DNA from: Cephalotus follicularis
Taxonomy: Eukaryota; Streptophyta; Magnoliopsida; Oxalidales; Cephalotaceae
Direction of reading: 5' to 3'
Length of the DNA: 64,000 nucleotides
Assembly: GCA_001972305.1 (NCBI GenBank)
Contig: BDDD01000917.1
Coordinates: forward strand, 429,426 to 493,425
Part shown: one piece after another, positions 1-11,150 of the stretch
Position numbering within the stretch: position 1 is the first letter of the stretch
Layout of the letters: each line of letters starts with the position of its first letter
Translations under genes and position numbers: made by a program
The notes under the pieces: model-generated
Seen by the model: the letters and a program-made list of their open reading frames with translations, nothing else
What the model was told of the DNA's origin: nothing
The model's database searches: none

Positions 1-619
1 GTGATTTTGAAGTAGCCCTGGCCGGGTTACTACTGTACTGCTACTGTACGCATACATTCTTACACATGTAACACTGATATTTTAATGTACTGATATACGT
101 ATTTTCGTATATGTGTAAACTGGGTCTCCACTGCACTGCATCATCTATGCATTCATATCATGACATGCATGATGGTAATCCCGAATTACTGTTATGACTT
201 AGCCAAGTGAGGACAAAGGCTAACCCCCTACTTTACAGATTGATGCAGTGGACTTTTGGATCGGCATGGACGAAGATCAAGTTGTTATATTCTTGATCTT
301 GTTATTTTCCTGTTTGTTCGAACCTTTATGGATTTATGGTTTTGAATATACCATTGTGATGGTATTGTTTATGAAGGAATATTATTTTGTATTGTAATTT
401 CACGCTCCGTTTTACGGGCGATTAAAACTGTGATAACTTGTATTTGTGTAGCGTGTGGTATGGGACGCACGTTACGTGTTACAGCTTATGGATTTCTTAT
501 GCTTCCGCGACTGTTATTCTTGGAAAAGTTTTAATTTTATTGTTTTTGGCATGAGCTGTATTTTATGTTAATTGCCTTTACCGCTTTTATATCGCGTTTT
601 CTATAAACGGGGTGTGACA
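1..619 (+). mobile_element. 3' part of a Ty3-type LTR (element L)
   Basis: The stretch ends in the terminal motif GGGGTGTGACA shared by the other Ty3 LTRs here. Around 195-250 it carries the block AGTGAGGACAAAGGCTAACC followed by TTTACAGATTGATGCAGTGG, and around 450-475 the GTATGGGACGCACG block. Both blocks also occur in LTRs of C, D, F and I. No primer-binding site follows; the sequence passes directly into the Copia-like S region, so L is a solo LTR or the 3' LTR of an element inserted into S. Its start lies outside the window, so no target repeat can be tested. The bases just after it (GCTTT) are the candidate right-hand repeat. Confidence 0.75.
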
Positions 620-1360
620 GCTTTTGACTAGGATTTTCGAATCTCTAAACCTAAACATTCCTGATGATGACCAGAGTGTCAAACCATCTCATAAGCAGTT
701 AGTTAATAAGGCTGGGCTTAGACTTTGTAATATTCGATTTGAGGATGGAGTGTGGGTTAAGTTACAAGGTGGGGGTAGAGAGCAAATGAGAGAGCAAGCT
801 AATGTTAGAGCAGGAGATGATGTGGATGACGATGAGGACGATGCTCAGCAGTTTGAGATGCGTGCAAGTGTTGGCACGAGCAGCAGCAGCAGCAGGCCTA
901 CCCTGGAGTCACTTCAGGCTAGGATGGATCTTGCTCAAGTCGATATTGAGTACCTCCAGGGAAGAATGGACCATTTTAGTGAGGGACAAGCCAATATCAT
1001 TCAGGGTCAAGCCACTATCATTCAGGGCCAAGCCAATCTCCTTCAGATGTTTCAAAATGCATTCCCTCAACACCCTCCTCCCGACTTCTCTTGAGCTACA
1101 TGTGATGCATACTCATGTGTTTCTTTGTATTTTCAAACTTTGGTTATGTAAAAGACAATGTGTGTTTTATGAAATTAATGTTTTATGTGTTGAATGACAA
1201 TGTGTTTCAATATTTATTGTTTTGTGCTGTATGAATGTGGTTCCTCTTATTGCGTTGATCTTATTGTTAAAATTGAATATGAATGCATATGTTGAGGGGG
1301 ACCTCTTCAATCCGTGCTTTGATTGAGGGGGGGCTTCCGTTTCTCTTTTTGTTGTTTGAC
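620..1360 (+). pseudogene. 3' terminal ORF region of a Sirevirus-like Copia element (S)
   Basis: An open stretch at 624-1094 encodes about 156 residues: an N-terminal part around VNKAGLRLCNIRFEDG, an acidic run (DDVDDDEDD), a serine run, then a heptad-like Leu/Gln-rich tail with a repeated QANIIQGQATIIQGQ pattern that probably forms a coiled coil. It resembles the C-terminal end of the 'putative plant transposon protein' ORFs that lie downstream of pol in some Copia elements of the SIRE group. Coiled coils are also known in Sirevirus env-like ORFs. The element is broken and only its 3' end is in view. From 1095 to 1360 I see non-coding AT-rich sequence. The link to the SIRE group rests on position, the repeated purine tracts and the following LTR. 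Confidence 0.5.
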
Positions 1361-1727
1361 AAAAAGGGGGAGAGATATATTTTGCATTGCATTTAAGGGA
1401 AAGCACAAAAAGGGGGAAGTTGGTTATATTGCATAAAAAAAATTGCATTGCATTTAAGGGAAAGCACAAAAAGGGGGAAGTTAGTTATATTGCATAAATG
1501 AAGTTGCATTTGGGGGAATATGTTTGGGACTATATTGTTAAAGTTGCATATTTTGTTCAAAATGGATATTCATTGAAAATCTTGAGTTAAGTAAGTGTAT
1601 TTTGATATGCCTTATGCAATGGGTGTGATACAATTGATAATATTGGACTTTGGAACTAAAAATGGTTAAGTTTGTCAAGATTTATGCAAAATACGCATGT
1701 TTTGTCAATCATCAAAAGGGGGGAGAT
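1361..1727 (+). repeat. Repeated polypurine tracts before the S 3' LTR
   Basis: Purine tracts of the form ACAAAAAGGGGGA recur at about 1360, 1407 and 1465. The segment around GCATTTAAGGGAAAGCACAA is present twice in tandem (about 1385-1430 and 1445-1490). A last tract, AAAAGGGGGGAGAT, lies at 1714-1727 directly before the LTR start. Multiple polypurine tracts ahead of the 3' LTR are a known Sirevirus trait. Confidence 0.7.
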
Positions 1728-1891
1728 TGTTGGCCTTTGCCACCCCGTTAATTACATTAACATATGTTATTTTGATGATTAACAAACATAGATTACTTGT
1801 ATGCATAATTCTATGAGTTACAACTTCATATACTCACTTGATTTTATGTCCAAAGTTATGCCAAGATCATTTCTGCATGTACAGGGCAATC

Positions 1892-2410
1892 CAGCCGACT
1901 GACAAGCAATCCAGTCGACTGCCCAAGGTTGAGTAGTCGACTGCCATAGGTTGTGTAGCCGACTGGTTCTTCAACCAAGTCCAGAAATTGCAGGAACACA
2001 TGATCCAGCCGACTACCATAGGGGTCCAGTCGACTGCCAGGCCAAGACAGCCGACTGCCACAGCGGTCCAGTCGACTGCCATGGCTGCACATTTCAGGCA
2101 GTAGCTTCTGTACCATTTTAACACCTCATCCAGCCGACTGAAGCAGGACACCAGTCGACTACCACGGGGTCCAGTCGACTGCCAGTGAATCCAGCCGACT
2201 GTCCACATTTGTGTAAATTCAGGCAGTAGCTTCTGTAACTCAATTTCCAGCTCCACAGCCGACTGGAACAGAGCAACCAGTCGACTACCATGTCCACCAG
2301 CCGACTGCCCAGAGGATGCAGCCGACTGTCCATCACCAACGGCTATATTCAAATATACGCACCATCAAATCCAGCTGACTGCCGTATAAATCCAGCCGAC
2401 TGGATTTGTA
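1892..2410 (+). repeat. Array of about 18 CAGYCGACTG palindromes in the S LTR
   Basis: Two groups (about 1892-2080 and 2125-2405) contain near-copies of CAGTCGACTG and CAGCCGACTG, starting for example at 1892, 1912, 1934 and 1956, so spaced 20-22 bp. CAGTCGACTG is a perfect palindrome and several copies extend to GGCAGTCGACTGCC. The spacer sequences differ, so this is not a simple tandem satellite. Two longer spacers are related to each other (GGCAGTAGCTTCTGTA). The core RYCGAC matches the DRE/CRT element bound by DREB/CBF factors. The array lies just upstream of the TATA box. Confidence 0.9.
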
Positions 2411-2444
2411 ACAGACTTCAAAAATAGATCCGTTGGAGCACAAG

Positions 2445-2451
2445 TATAAAT
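2445..2451 (+). promoter_or_regulatory. Probable TATA box of the S LTR
   Basis: TATAAAT occurs in the context CACAAGTATAAATGCC, about 715 bp into the LTR and about 40 bp after the last palindrome unit. A C-rich transcript start candidate follows within 50 bp. Position and sequence fit a pol II LTR promoter; no transcript data are available. Confidence 0.6.
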
Positions 2452-3359
2452 GCCAAAGTCGAGCATTCTTGAGGAGATCTCTTGCAATCAAAGTAAACAT
2501 TCTTTCTAGTTAACTCAAGCACAATTCCAAGCTTCCCAAAACATCAAAAGAGATCAATTCGAAGCAATCCTATACACTACAAAGCTCTCATTTTTACATT
2601 TCTTGTACACTAGAAGCTTTGCCCAAATTGAGCGATATTGTAAACAAATTCATTACGAATTTGTAATCTTTAAACACTTATTTCACACATAAACAAGAGA
2701 GGTTGTCTCTTGTTTTGCTTGGTTGGAGCAAACTTGTAATTCGCTTGGTTGGAGCGAAGTTCGTTGAAGCTCGGTTGGAGTTTCAAGCCTGGATTGGGGC
2801 ATAGATAGTGAAATACTCAAGGGAAGGCCTTGGGGAGTGGACGTAGGCGGTTTGCCGAACCACTATATATCCGTTTGCAATTCTCTCAACCCTACACTCT
2901 TTACATTTCCGCAATTGTGTGTTTGAGTTATTTGAATTGATTGTGGTAGTTTTGCTAGTAAATTTTTATAAGTCTATTCACCCCCCCTCTAGACTTCCTA
3001 TAGTTATAAAATACTTGAACAATTCATTTTCAAAAGGTATAACAATAAGTTTCAATCCTTTGATAATACACTGAGTTTTCATTGAAGAAAACAATAAAAC
3101 ACTTCATTTGTTCACCCTTAGAGAAAACAGTAAACATTTCAGACATTCTCACTTGGGAGAAATCTTTTCAATAACACTAAATCAAACAATAGATGTAATC
3201 AAACAGTGACAATGCACAATCGATTCAATGCATAGGAGGTATTGATCCTTAGAAGTATGAATCCAGTAATCCAATATGAATTCATGTTTATCAAGCATAA
3301 ACAGTTAGATACCATCCAATTTTAGTACTGTTTTCCTCTTAGAAGCTGAAAATTTCCTT

Positions 3360-3616
3360 AACCGTTGACAGTTTTTGCCTAAACATTGACAATTTGTAAC
3401 AAGCATCAACAGTTTGTCCTAACCGTTGACAGTTTGTATTAAGCGTCAACAATTTGTCCTAATTTTTGACAGTTTGTATTAAGCGTCAACAGTTTGTTTT
3501 GTATTAAGCGTCAACAATTTGTCCTAACCTTTGACAGTTTGTATTAAGCATCAACAGTTTGTATTAAGCGTCAACAGTTTGTCCCAGCCGTCAACCGTTT
3601 ATTCAAAGCGTCGATG
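3360..3616 (-). repeat. Downstream array of decayed GTCGAC units in the A 3' LTR
   Basis: Roughly a dozen units alternate CCGTTGACAGTTTGTCCTAA-like and AGCGTCAACAGTTTG-like copies at close to 20 bp spacing. Almost all show GTTGAC or GTCAAC in place of GTCGAC, as expected if methylated CpG had decayed. One copy reads GCGTCGATGG. The same array lies at 15840-16115 in the other LTR. Confidence 0.85.
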
Positions 3617-4366
3617 GTTTCTAGCTTCCAAGCAATTCAACAGAAACACAACATGTTCAATTCACACTTCAATCCATTCAATAACAACATGCATGCATGT
3701 ATAACTCAACACAACATGAAGTACATACTATATGTTCAAAATCATGTCATAAACCCCTACCTCAAATAGCTTTTCCCAGAATCAATTGCTTGATTCTTCA
3801 CTTAATAGCTCAAAGCATTCCAGTCCAACTCAATCTTCAATTTCCAGAGATCAATCCATGGTTTGCATGAATTCAGTAGATATACATAGACGAAATTAGT
3901 ATGCATATATCAATTGATTAATTGTACAACAATTAACCATAAACACAGAAGCTTACCAGGTAAATTCAAGCTTCAATTTTTCCAATTTGAACACTCTAGC
4001 TTCAACATGAAAAGTCCCAGCAATTTTCCAGAATATATTCTATCCTTTCAACGTATTCTAAAACTCAATTCACTCCCTCTATCACTGATATAAAGGGTTC
4101 AATTTCCAGGAATTCGTTTGATTCCCTTAACTCTAATTTCTAGCATTTTCTTTCTTTTCTTTCTCCACTATTTTTCTTTTTTACTTTGTTCTTTCTCCTT
4201 CTGTGTTGCAGGTAATAGGTGGAATGATTAACCTTGCATGTAGGTAGCAGCTACACACGTTTTTGGGCATCTTGGACACGTCCTAGAACACCTATCCATG
4301 TTATAAAGTTGTTACATGCCACCACTCTACATTAATCGCCTGCCATAGACACCTGTCATTGAGCAA

Positions 4367-4445
4367 AGCGTCAGCGGTTTAGTCTTGGCGTCGACGGTTT
4401 AACTCCAAAGCATCGATTCTTGGCCTTTGGCATCGACAGTTGGTG
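4367..4445 (-). repeat. Upstream array of GTCGAC units in the A 3' LTR
   Basis: Four to five units lie about 195-270 bp after the LTR start (minus strand): GCGTCAGCGG, GCGTCGACGG, GCATCGATTC and GCATCGACAG, spaced 20-25 bp. The counterpart in the 5' LTR is at 27238-27320. The position matches the upstream array of C, F, I, K and D. Confidence 0.8.
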
Positions 4446-4829
4446 CCTTAAATCCATTTTTAAAGTTTCCTTAACTCAACTTTCAAATTCTTTCAATTGG
4501 GTTCCTAACTCATTCAATTAAATCCCATAACAACAATTAACTTAAATAAAAGAATAATTAAGAATTAAATTTTCGAATCAATGTATATTTTATTCGTTAA
4601 TTGTACAATAAACATTGAATTAAAATTGCGTGTATTACATCCCCCCCTCCTTCAAGGAAATTCGTCCTCGAATTTAACACCTCTAGAACAAGTGAGGGTA
4701 ATGTTCCGAAACATCACTTTCCCATTCTCATGCCGGTGTCAGTCGGCTATGAAGGTCCAGCTGCAGCATTGCAATCACTCGCAAACCCAGTAAGTACTGT
4801 CGTATGAATGTTTAGACGATCTCTCAAAA

Positions 4830-5922
4830 AATGGTCGGATGCTCCGCAATTCTTGCATAAACCATTTTTGAACAAACAATCCTCTAGCCGATGGATTTTA
4901 CGGCCACAATTAGAGCAAGCTTCAGATCTAACATTACTCCCTTGACTAGGAGTACCCTGAGCAGCAGCCTTAGATGATCTAGTAGGGTTATTACTTCCCT
5001 ACCGGTGTGAAGAAGTAGTGCTTGATTGAGTAGCACAATATCTCTCCATCCTCCGTTGACTAATATCGGCTTCAAGAATTCTAGCCTTCTCAATTACATC
5101 CACAAAAGAACTCAGCTGTAAAACTTCCAGTTTAGATCTGATGTCAGGCCTCATACCATTTAAAAACCTTCGGATCTTCCTTGATTCACCATCCACTAGA
5201 TAGGTAGTGTGTCTCGTCAGTTCAATGAATCTGGTCAGGTATTGAGCTACCGTCATGTCATCCTGATGTAACTCCAACAGTTCAATCTCCCTCGAGTCAC
5301 GCTCCATCGGTGGACCATAAGTTTCATTAGGCTAGGACTAAAATCTGTCCAAAATTTGGTCAAGATCCAATGATATCCACTTCGCTTCAATAATTTCCCA
5401 CCAATGGGTAGCTTCTCTCCTTAAGCGGTACGCAGCAAAATTCAACTTTTTCTCATCAGTAAACTCGAGAGCAGCAAATATTTTCTCCATATCTTTCATC
5501 CATCGGTCTGCTGCGGTGGCGTCAAGTTCACCCTTGAACATTGGAGGATTCTGCCTCATGAATCTCTCCGAGTCTCTCCCAAATCCACCAGCATGATAAA
5601 CTTCAAGAGCGTGCTGATAGGCTTGGTTAGCCTCATAAATTTTCCTCATCTATTCCATATTCGCCGCATTGCCTTGGATCTCCTGTTGAAAAAGATCCAC
5701 CATGCGGTCCAATGCACTTCTCTCCGGATTCACTGGCGGGGCATTTGCTCCTTCATTAACTTGCGGAACATTTTCCCCTCCATTCACTTCGGAACATTTT
5801 CCCCTTCATTCATTTGGGGACCATTTTCCCCTTTATTCATTTGCGGAACACTGACTCCTTCATCGGTTCTACGGCTTCACCGTTTACCTCTTCGGAGATC
5901 CATAATGTTTCCTGTAAGGAAT
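4830..5922 (-). pseudogene. gag of element A
   Basis: On the minus strand, successive segments match Ty3 gag of the Tekay/Del type: FGRDSERFMRQNPPMFKGEL, the capsid core with WMKDMEKIFAALE and REATHWWEIIEAKW, then MTVAQYLTRFIELTRHTTYL and KIRRFLNGMRPDIRSKLEVL. A CCHC zinc-knuckle region (CGRKIHRLEDC) follows near 4880-4910. The same order and wording recur in C gag (11150-12301) and I gag (62388-63470). The N-terminal end lies against the insertion point of C. The copy is broken. In an intact relative this protein would form the virus-like particle shell and bind element RNA. Confidence 0.85.
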
Positions 5923-7121
5923 TGTCACACCCCGCTTGCATTAACAACATACAACATGGCAATTTAACAGATATCCAGCTTATACAGAGAACGATAAAAT
6001 TTAAACCTTTTAAACAGACATCATCTAGCGGAAGCATTTATATATAAGCTGAAAGCAAACGGAACCATGCGTCCCATACCGCATGATTCCCACAACATCC
6101 ACGGTAAAACATAGTTAAAAAGCCCACAAGCGGAGCATGATCCAAAGTTGATACAACAACAATAGCAAAACATTAGTACATAAACCAAAGTACAACATGT
6201 TCGCTACACTGCTTTTACAAAACACATAAAGCAGAAAACTCCAATCACTTCACAGCCCAAAACAGCCATGCTCGGCAAGGTCCAAAATGCAGCATCAATC
6301 TGCAACAGTAGAGGGTTAGCCTTTGTCCTCACTCGGCCAAAGTCATAAAAACAACACAACATTAATAAAACCAAAGTATGAAAGCAGCATGATGCAGTAC
6401 ATACTATATCTCGATGCATATATATAAATATAGATATGCATATGCAAAAACACGATGTCACGTTATCACCGAAACCACGGTGTCACAATATCACAATGCA
6501 CGGTCTCAAACAAGTCCAAAGGACTACACAATACTCGGTTCACGGTACACGGTGGGTACGAAGAGCGTCGCCAACTCCTAGCCCCAACGTCGTACATCCC
6601 GACATCGGCCCCGAGTCCGGACGACACGAAGCTGGTCACAATACAGTAAGTCACCCAGCCAACTCCTGGCCCCTGAGTCGACCAGACCACTAGTCATCGC
6701 TGGCATCTCCGCCATGCGACTAGTACGACCACAATCGAAATCACAATCAGCAATCACAGTCAAGCTCAATCACAATCACAATCATCTCGATGCTCAAAAC
6801 AGTTTTCCAAGTAGTTTATAAAACAAAATACCTGAAAAAAAACTCATTTTCTCGATGTCATGATTCACGGTTCTCAATATCACAAAACTCAGTTCACGTT
6901 GTTTTTGGAAGTCATTTTCACGGTTCGAAACTATATATTTCTCAAAACATATAATTTCGTGTAAAATAATGATTTTTCATTCACTACAATGCACTTCCAG
7001 AAATATGTTATAACAGTTTAAACTCAATAATCACAATGCTCAAACAGTTTATAAAGCTTCATGAAGCAAAACATCACAATACACGATGCATACATATGTT
7101 CACGGGCGAAACAGGCCCCCA

Positions 7122-7412
7122 ACAGTCGGCTGCCCACCCTTGGCAGTCGGCTGTCCCCCTCAAAGTAGTCGGCTGCCAGACCCAGGCAGTCGGCTATACA
7201 ACCAGACAGTCGGCTACCCACACTCGACAGTCGGCTGTCATCCCTGACAGTCGGCAGTCCACACCCCCACAGTCGGCTGTTGACCTACAACAGTCGACTA
7301 AACAACCTCTGCAGACATTTTTTTGGAAACGAACGTGGCCAGTCGACTGGCCTCCCTAGAACAGTCGGGTGGACCCGTTTGCAGTCGACTGCCCAAGGTG
7401 GGCAGTCGGCTG
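7122..7412 (-). repeat. Downstream palindrome array of the C 3' LTR (about 13 units)
   Basis: The plus strand reads CAGTCGGCTG repeatedly, with CAGTCGACTG and CAGTCGACTA near one end; in C's sense this is CAGCCGACTG. Successive spacings are close to 20, 21 and 24 bp. The array lies 0.80-1.09 kb after the LTR start. Apparent open frames across it only translate the repeat and are not genes. Confidence 0.9.
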
Positions 7413-7937
7413 GATTCTGCAGCAGGTGTAAAAACCAGCTGCTAAAACAGCCACAATCACACACCCAACACAACCCAAAATGACATATTTATGCACATAC
7501 ACGTTCCAAACTCACAATATAACATAAACATGCATTTTATTTCATCAAAAAATTGTCAATTCAAATTATGTTGAAAAAACGACTTCCCCCTACCTTAGAA
7601 CTCCAAGTTAGGAGTTGCAATTAACCTCTTTATGTCTAAATCCGAAGCTCTTGCAACCCCAACACGTCCAGCAACCCTCACAGGTCTGGATTGTCACTAC
7701 CAAGCCTCCAAGCTTTCACGGTTCCAACACACGAGCTCCGTAGCCTCAACACACACACACTTCCACTCTCAATCTCACAAGCACTCTTGGAAAACACAAA
7801 GAATGATGGAGAAAGAAGAGAGAAATGCTGAGTTTTAAGGAGAAACCCCCGGCCCCTCCTCTGCCATTTCCAATAAATCCAAAACACTCCTCCTTTTTCC
7901 ACTGAAGGTAGACAGCACGTGGGTTGTCTGGCACATG

Positions 7938-8070
7938 GCAGTCGACTGCCTTGGCTTGGCAGTCGGCAGTTACTTCCGACACTCCCACCAGCCGGCTGCC
8001 TCCTCTTAGCTGCTGGCTGCCACGCCTCAGCAAGGGTCTAGTCGGCTGCCTCCCTGTGGCAGTCGGCTGC
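7938..8070 (-). repeat. Upstream palindrome array of the C 3' LTR
   Basis: About six units (CAGTCGACTG, CAGTCGGCAG, CAGCCGGCTG, AGTCGGCTG and variants) lie 145-275 bp after the LTR start, in a GC-rich setting and upstream of the leader. CAGCCGGCTG and CAGTCGACTG are both perfect 10 bp palindromes. Confidence 0.88.
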
Positions 8071-8213
8071 CCCTGCACAAAAACACACAACAACACACTT
8101 TCTTGCAGCATTTCAACATGGGAAAGAGGGAAAACACGATTCTCATTAACACAAGGTGTAAAATTACATTGGAAAAGCAATATTACACATAAATGAAAAT
8201 CATGGGCGTCACA

Positions 8214-8228
8214 TCCACCCCTCCTTCA
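8214..8228 (-). other. Polypurine tract of C
   Basis: The plus strand TCCACCCCTCCTTCAAGG is a purine run on the minus strand. It lies between the end of the pol region and the LTR start, the standard place for plus-strand priming. Element A (4640-4656), B (23480-23498) and F (33770-33784) have matching tracts. Confidence 0.85.
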
Positions 8229-8258
8229 AGGAATTTCGTCCTTGAAATAAAGGCGGTA

Positions 8259-11150
8259 CTAGAACAAGTGAGAGTAACGCTCCCTCATCTCCTCTTCACG
8301 TTCCCAAGTTTCCTCTCCGGGACGGTGAAACTGCCACTGAACCTTTACCATAGGAATGGTTCGGTTCCTCAGCACCTGCGTCTTCCAATCCAGGATCCGC
8401 ACGGGTAACTCCTCGCAAGAAAGGTCATCTCGCACCGGAACTGAAGCAAAATCCAGAACATGCGAAGGATCTTGGACATAACCCCTCAACATGGATACAT
8501 GAAAGACATCATGCACACTTGACAGTGCAGGAGGTAAAGCAAGCTGGTAAGCCACCTCCCCAACCCTCTCCAGAATCTCAAAGGGACCAATGTAGCGTGG
8601 AGCTAACTTCCCCTTTTTACCAAACCTCTGAACGCCTTTCCACGGTGAAACCTTCAGGAACACATGATCACCAACGTCGAAGGTTAAAGGTCTTCTCTTT
8701 ACACTGTCAACATAGCTCTTTTGTCGGCTCTGAGCAGCAAGCAACTTCTCCTTTATAAACCTGACTTTCTCAGAAGTCTCCTCCACCAAGTTTGAGCCCA
8801 TCAAAGGTCACTCGCCAACCTCGTCCCAACACACAGGGGACCTACACTTCCTCCCATACAAGGCCTCAAACGGTTCCATGCCGATACTGGAATGATAGCT
8901 GTTATTATAAGAAAACTCTATCAAGGGAATATGATCCTCCCAAGTACCAGCAAAATCAACAATACAAGCTCGGAGCATATCCTCCAGGGTCTGGATAGTA
9001 CGCTCTGACTGGCCATCCGTCTGTGGGTGGAAAGCTATGCTCAAGTTCAGCTTCATCCCAAACGCTGTTTGAAACCTCCTCCAAAAGTTGGAAGTGAAGA
9101 TCGAGTATATGTCGCAGACTATACTCACAGGAACGCTGTGCAGCCTTACGATCTCCTTCACATACAACCGAGCCAACTTGCTTGCAGAGTCAGAAACTTG
9201 AGTAGGCAAAAAGTGAGCTGACTTCGTGAGTCGATCAACAATTACCCACACTGCATTATGGCGGTTCCGAGTCAAAGGAAAACCCGAAACAAAAGCCATC
9301 GTAACATGCTCCCACTTCCACTCTGGAATCAGTAAGGGTTGCAGCAAACCTGCCGGTCTCTGGTGCTTGGCCTTAACTGTCTGGCAAGTATAACACTTTG
9401 CGACATACTCGGCGATCTCTAATTTCATGCCAGGCCACCAGTAACACTTCTTCATGTCTTGGTAAATTTTTGTGCTACCAGGATGAATACTGTACAGAGA
9501 TTTATGAGCCCCTCGGAGCAGTTTATCCTTCACCCTAGGTTCATTTGGAAGACATACACGCCCCTGATATCTCATAATACCATCATCATGTACTCTAAAA
9601 TCAGGCTCCGAATCCAGATTCTCTCGAATCCGCTGCAATTCAGGATCATGTGGTTGTGCATCCTTGATGTGATGTAGTAACTCAGGCTGTACTCGCATGT
9701 CCGCTAAAATGATCCCCGGTGAATGATTAAACGGACACCATTCTTGGAAGTCCTCGAACAACTTCCACTGAGACACCATCGTACTAGCAATCATAGCCTT
9801 GCGGCTCAAGGCATCCGCAACCACATTTGCCTTCCCTTGATGGTACTGAATACCGCAGTCGTAATCATTGAAGAACTCTACCCACCTGCGCTGCCTCATA
9901 TTCAGCGTATCCTGACAAAATAGATACCTCAAGCTTTTATGATCGGTGTAGATCTCAAACTGCGCCCCGTAAAGGTAGTGTCTCCATTTCTGAAGAGCAA
10001 AAACAATAGCTGCTAGCTCGAGATCATGAGTCGGATAGTTCTCCTCATATGGCTTCAGCTTCCGCGAAGCATAAGCGATCACCCTGCCTCGTTGCATCAA
10101 CACGCAACCCAGGCCCTTGCCCGAAGCATCACTGTACACTATAAAGCCTTCATTGCCCTCAGGTAATGCCAAAACAGGAGCAGAAACCAGCTGATCCTTC
10201 AGATCACAGAAACTGGTTTCACAGTCATCATCCCAAACAAACAAGGTTTTCTTCTGAGTCAGCCTTGTCAAAGGTACTGCTATCCTCGAGAAGTTCTGGA
10301 TGAACCACCGATAGTATCCCGCCAAACCAAGGAAACTACGTACCTCTGTCACATTTCTCGAACGTGGCCAGTCTCGCACCCCCTCTGTCTTCGACGGATC
10401 CACCGCCAAACCTTCTCCAGACACAATGTGACCCAAGAAGATCACATGGTCGAGCCAGAACTCGCACTTTCCAAACTTAGCATACAACTTATGCTCTCGG
10501 AGAGTCTGCAAAACTAGCCTCAGATGATAGACGTGCTCTTCCTCACCCCTTGAGAACACCAGTATGTCATCTATAAACACCACCACAAACTGATCCAGAT
10601 ACGGTCGGAACACGTCGTTCATCAGGGACATGAACGCTGCTGGTGCGTTGGTGACACCAAAAGGCATAACCAAGAACTCATAGTGACCGCAGTCTTGTCT
10701 ACATCTCCCTCCTTCACTCTCAGCTGGTGATAACCCGACTTCAGATCGAGTTTAGAAAACATACTCGACCCTTGCAACTGGTCAAACAGATCCTCGATGT
10801 GTGGAAGAGGACATTTGTTCTTGATTGTCACCTTGTTCAACATCCTGTAGTCGATGCAAAGCCTCATCGACCCATCCTTCTTCTTCACAAAAAGCACGGG
10901 TGCACCCCAAGGACAAATGCTGGGTCGCACAAAGCCCTTATCGATCAAGTCTTGCAACTGCAACTTCAACTCTCGCAACTCCGCAGGAGCCATGTGGTAA
11001 GGCGCCTTAGAAACAGGAGCCGTACCCGGTACAAGATCGATTACAAACTCCATACTCCTCCTTGGTGGTAAGGACACTAGATCTGGAGGAAACACATCCG
11101 GAAACTCACTCACAATAGGAACCTCCTCCAGACTTTTCTTGCCAGTATCT
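8259..11150 (-). pseudogene. pol region of C: RT, RNase H, integrase, chromodomain-like tail
   Basis: In minus-strand order: the RT start with [15 protein letters not shown] and [22 protein letters not shown] core with [20 protein letters not shown] and [12 protein letters not shown]; the YxDD-type box [35 protein letters not shown]; RNase H with [17 protein letters not shown] and [18 protein letters not shown]; integrase zinc finger ([27 protein letters not shown]); integrase core with [14 protein letters not shown] and [56 protein letters not shown] and VHDVFHVSMLRGYV; and a chromodomain-like end EETWEREEEMRERYSHLF. The order RT-RH-IN places it in Ty3 (Metaviridae), and the tail places it in the Tekay/Del chromoviruses. 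The region is nearly open but counts as a fossil copy with few breaks. Confidence 0.92.

Larger units (their letters stand above)
1728..2998 (+). mobile_element. LTR of Sirevirus-like Copia element S
   Basis: The LTR begins TGTTGGCCTTTGCC straight after a polypurine tract. It ends shortly after the run ATTCACCCCCCCTCTAG, a typical end of SIRE-group LTRs. The exact right edge is uncertain by a few bases, because from 2999 the sequence aligns with the inside of the A-family LTR (compare 15503). S therefore appears to have inserted into A's 3' LTR, and the other side of that break lies left of the window. U3 holds a dense palindrome array (1892-2410) and a TATA box follows at 2445. Confidence 0.75.
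2999..4639 (-). mobile_element. 3' LTR of A (part)
   Basis: The segment aligns with 15503-16613 plus 26987-27511. The inner edge is TGTATTACA on the plus strand, followed by a pyrimidine run (the minus-strand polypurine tract). It contains two palindrome arrays and a purine-rich leader (minus strand, about 4140-4200). The left edge is the junction with the S LTR. Confidence 0.85.
5923..8213 (-). mobile_element. 3' LTR of C
   Basis: The LTR is 2291 bp. On the minus strand it starts TGTGACGCCC and ends GGGGTGTGACA. In minus-strand order it contains the upstream palindrome array (8070-7938), a leader with CT/GA bias (about 7850-7780), the downstream array (7412-7122), the block GGACAAAGGCTAACCCTCTA ending in TTGCAG (around 6345-6300), and the GTATGGGACGCATG block near 6075-6090. 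The minus-strand polypurine tract lies directly outside at 8214-8228. Confidence 0.93.

Noticed and set aside
1856-2352. Long minus-strand open frames with repeated SRLD/GSRLD wording across the S array
   Set aside because: They only translate the GTCGAC palindrome array. Similar frames appear over every such array in several frames and on both strands.
1892-2410. Regularly spaced short repeats that could suggest a CRISPR array
   Set aside because: The repeats are 10-14 bp and imperfect, spacers are about 10 bp, and the setting is a plant LTR with no cas genes.
3360-3616. Simple satellite explanation for the A array
   Set aside because: It fits A alone fairly well, because spacers are also similar there. 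In S, C, I, K and F only the core is conserved while spacers differ, so plain tandem duplication does not explain the set.
7036-8196. Open frames rich in QSA, SRL and VGC wording in the C LTRs (also 13530-14656)
   Set aside because: They are products of the CAGTCGGCTG arrays inside non-coding LTR, with no protein family and no conserved start.
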